Both the position numbers and the translations under genes were made by a program. Below, piece after piece: positions 62,902 to 64,000 of a stretch of DNA of 64,000 bases. Below the pieces are notes generated by a model. The model saw only the letters and a program-made list of their open reading frames with translations. It was not told the DNA's origin and made no database searches. The stretch is from the NCBI RefSeq assembly GCF_003217475.1, contig NZ_QJSP01000017.1, positions 1 to 64,000 of the forward strand. Direction: 5' to 3'. This DNA is from Williamsia limnetica (GTDB taxonomy: Bacteria; Actinomycetota; Actinomycetes; Mycobacteriales; Mycobacteriaceae). How positions within the stretch are numbered: position 1 is the stretch's first letter; the number at the start of each line of letters is the position of its first letter.

Positions 62902-63551
62902 AGTGCGATCACGGCGATGACCAGCCCCGAGTCGATAAGCCACCGACCATCGAAACCGAGCAGCGGGTCGCCGCCGTCGACGGTGGTGCCGTCGACGAGT
63001 AGTTCGGTGCGGAAGGTCCCCGCGAACTCCTCGGTCCGTTCGAAGGTGATGTGGGCGTCCTCGAAACCCAGCCAGCGCTTCGTCAGCGGGAACCAGGCCT
63101 TGTAGGTCGCCTCCTTGGCGCAGAACAACAACCGGTCCCAGTGCAGATCGTCGCCGCGGGTGGCGAGAACGTGGCGTTCGGGTTCGACACTGACGTGTTC
63201 GAGCACCCCTTCGGGCAGCGGACCGTGCGGCTCTGCGTCCATCCCGAGGGAGCGGACCTGCATCGCGTAGCCCGCGATGGCGGCGCGGTAGCCGTCGCAG
63301 TGGGTGAGACTTCCTACCACCTGCCGCGGCCAGAGCGGTTCGCCTTTCTCACCGCGCATGATGGGTACCGGGTCGATTCCCAACTGACCCAATGCCTCTC
63401 GAGCACAGTTCCGGGTGGTGACGAACTCCTTGCGGCGCTTGTCCACTGCTCGGGCGATGAGACCGGCCTCGGCGGCCAGCGGCGCCACATCGGGCATCTC
63501 ACCGAAGGATTCAGCCACTGCGACCCCGCTGGGCAACAGCTTCTCGATCAT
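62898..63551 (-). CDS. pptT: 4'-phosphopantetheinyl transferase PptT
   Basis: A 217-residue phosphopantetheinyl transferase that activates carrier proteins of polyketide, siderophore and mycolate synthesis. Metal-binding D105 and E107 (GMDAEPHG) and E147 with K151 (FCAKEATYKAW) are intact. It lies between the phosphoesterase and truB in one run with ATGA overlaps at both junctions, as in M. tuberculosis. Confidence 0.94.
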   Translation of the reverse strand: MIEKLLPSGVAVAESFGEMPDVAPLAAEAGLIARAVDKRRKEFVTTRNCAREALGQLGIDPVPIMRGEKGEPLWPRQVVGSLTHCDGYRAAIAGYAMQVRSLGMDAEPHGPLPEGVLEHVSVEPERHVLATRGDDLHWDRLLFCAKEATYKAWFPLTKRWLGFEDAHITFERTEEFAGTFRTELLVDGTTVDGGDPLLGFDGRWLIDSGLVIAVIAL

Positions 63552-64000
63552 GGCGTCCCGTCTCGCTTCTGCTCCCGCTCCGCGCGGCGTGCTCTGGTGT
63601 CCTCGCGTTTCTTGGCCAACTTCTGGGCGAACTCCTCTGCGCGTTCTTTGTAGTCCGGCGGCAACTCGAACCGCGCACCGTGCTCCGGAAGATGCTCGGG
63701 GCGAAGTCCCTCGTCCGGCGCGATCTTGCGAAGCAACGGGTCAGGCAATCCTCGGCGGCTCCACTCGCGCGGGTAGCCGACCGACACCTCCTCGAACCGG
63801 ATGTCGTCGTACCAGGTGGTCCGAGGGATGTGCAGATGACCGTAGACGCAACATGAGGCGTTGTAGCGCTGATGCCAATCGTGGGTGAGTTCACTACCGC
63901 ACCACAGCGCGAACTCGGGGTACATCAGCGTGTCCGTCGGTTCCCTGCGCAACGGCCAGTGGTTGATCAGCACCTTCGGCTCGGCAGGGTCGAGTTGGTC
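63548..64000 (-). CDS. metallophosphoesterase (Rv2795c-like), truncated by the window end
   Basis: The C-terminal 150 residues of a calcineurin-type phosphoesterase; the gene continues beyond 64000, so its start is not visible. INHWPLRREPT and YGHLHIP fit the N-H and GHxH metal motifs. The C-terminal tail is charged (ERAEEFAQKLAKKREDTRA). The stop overlaps the pptT start (ATGA). Orthologues accompany pptT and truB; the function of Rv2795c is proposed to oppose PptT. Confidence 0.85.
   Translation of the reverse strand, partial: DQLDPAEPKVLINHWPLRREPTDTLMYPEFALWCGSELTHDWHQRYNASCCVYGHLHIPRTTWYDDIRFEEVSVGYPREWSRRGLPDPLLRKIAPDEGLRPEHLPEHGARFELPPDYKERAEEFAQKLAKKREDTRARRAEREQKRDGTP

Overview
This window is a stretch of chromosome from a high-GC, mycolic-acid-type actinomycete. 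Gene content and order follow the Mycobacterium tuberculosis segment from about Rv2718c (nrdR) to Rv2795c, recalled from memory: nrdR, chiZ-like, lexA, fadE-like, hflX, dapF, miaA, miaB, recX, recA, pspA, clgR, pgsA, argA, ftsK, RNase J, dapA, thyX, dfrA, thyA, dapB, ald, pepR, gpsI, rpsO, ribF, sirR/mntR, truB, pptT. A gluABCD glutamate transporter, an intein-free recA and several inserted loci point to Gordonia or a close relative rather than Mycobacterium; the genus is inference.

Layout. 1-5.3 kb: a class III aminotransferase and the helicase HrpA, divergently oriented. 5.3-7.4 kb: nrdR, an SOS-controlled LysM protein and lexA, with two LexA boxes between the last two. 7.4-16.7 kb: acyl-CoA dehydrogenase, hflX, dapF, miaA, a DUF349 protein, a membrane protein and miaB. 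16.8-20.2 kb: gluABCD, closed by a terminator shared with recX. 20.2-26.1 kb: recX-recA, a DUF3046 protein, a glycosyltransferase, a tiny membrane protein, pspA and clgR (an envelope-stress block with an ECF-type promoter), then pgsA. 26.2-38.9 kb: argA, a YCII protein, TerC, a hydrolase, FtsK, RNase J, dapA, thyX, a YcaQ-like protein, dfrA and thyA. 39.0-42.9 kb: a HelR-type RNA polymerase protection ATPase preceded by a 19-bp rifamycin-associated element, a flavodoxin-like protein, a membrane protein and dapB. 42.9-52.0 kb: an accessory cluster for N-methylated amines. 52.0-64.0 kb: an Lrp-family regulator and ald, a DUF294 protein, pepR, gpsI, rpsO, ribF, a DtxR-family regulator, truB, pptT and a truncated metallophosphoesterase.

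Two parts deserve most attention. The first is the helR gene with a 19-bp inverted repeat at 41185-41203 matching the rifamycin-associated element, so the locus looks like inducible rifamycin tolerance. The second is the N-methyl-amine cluster. It has an APC permease, a Rieske oxygenase with Glu at the bridging position, a monomeric sarcosine oxidase and a dimethylglycine oxidase on one strand. An IclR regulator lies between them and a separate Rieske ferredoxin plus FAD reductase. Three copies of the palindrome GTTGC-N7-GCAAC sit in the two promoter regions that flank the regulator. Together they could convert glycine betaine or a similar betaine stepwise to glycine, using a three-component oxygenase instead of the usual two-component GbcAB.

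The DNA also carries a short dispersed repeat family. It has expanded in frame at the start of dapF and occurs again as a tandem pair over the stop codon of the DUF349 gene. No tRNA, rRNA, CRISPR array or insertion sequence was seen. Start codons were chosen by Shine-Dalgarno position, gene overlap and family length; alternatives are named where the choice is weak.
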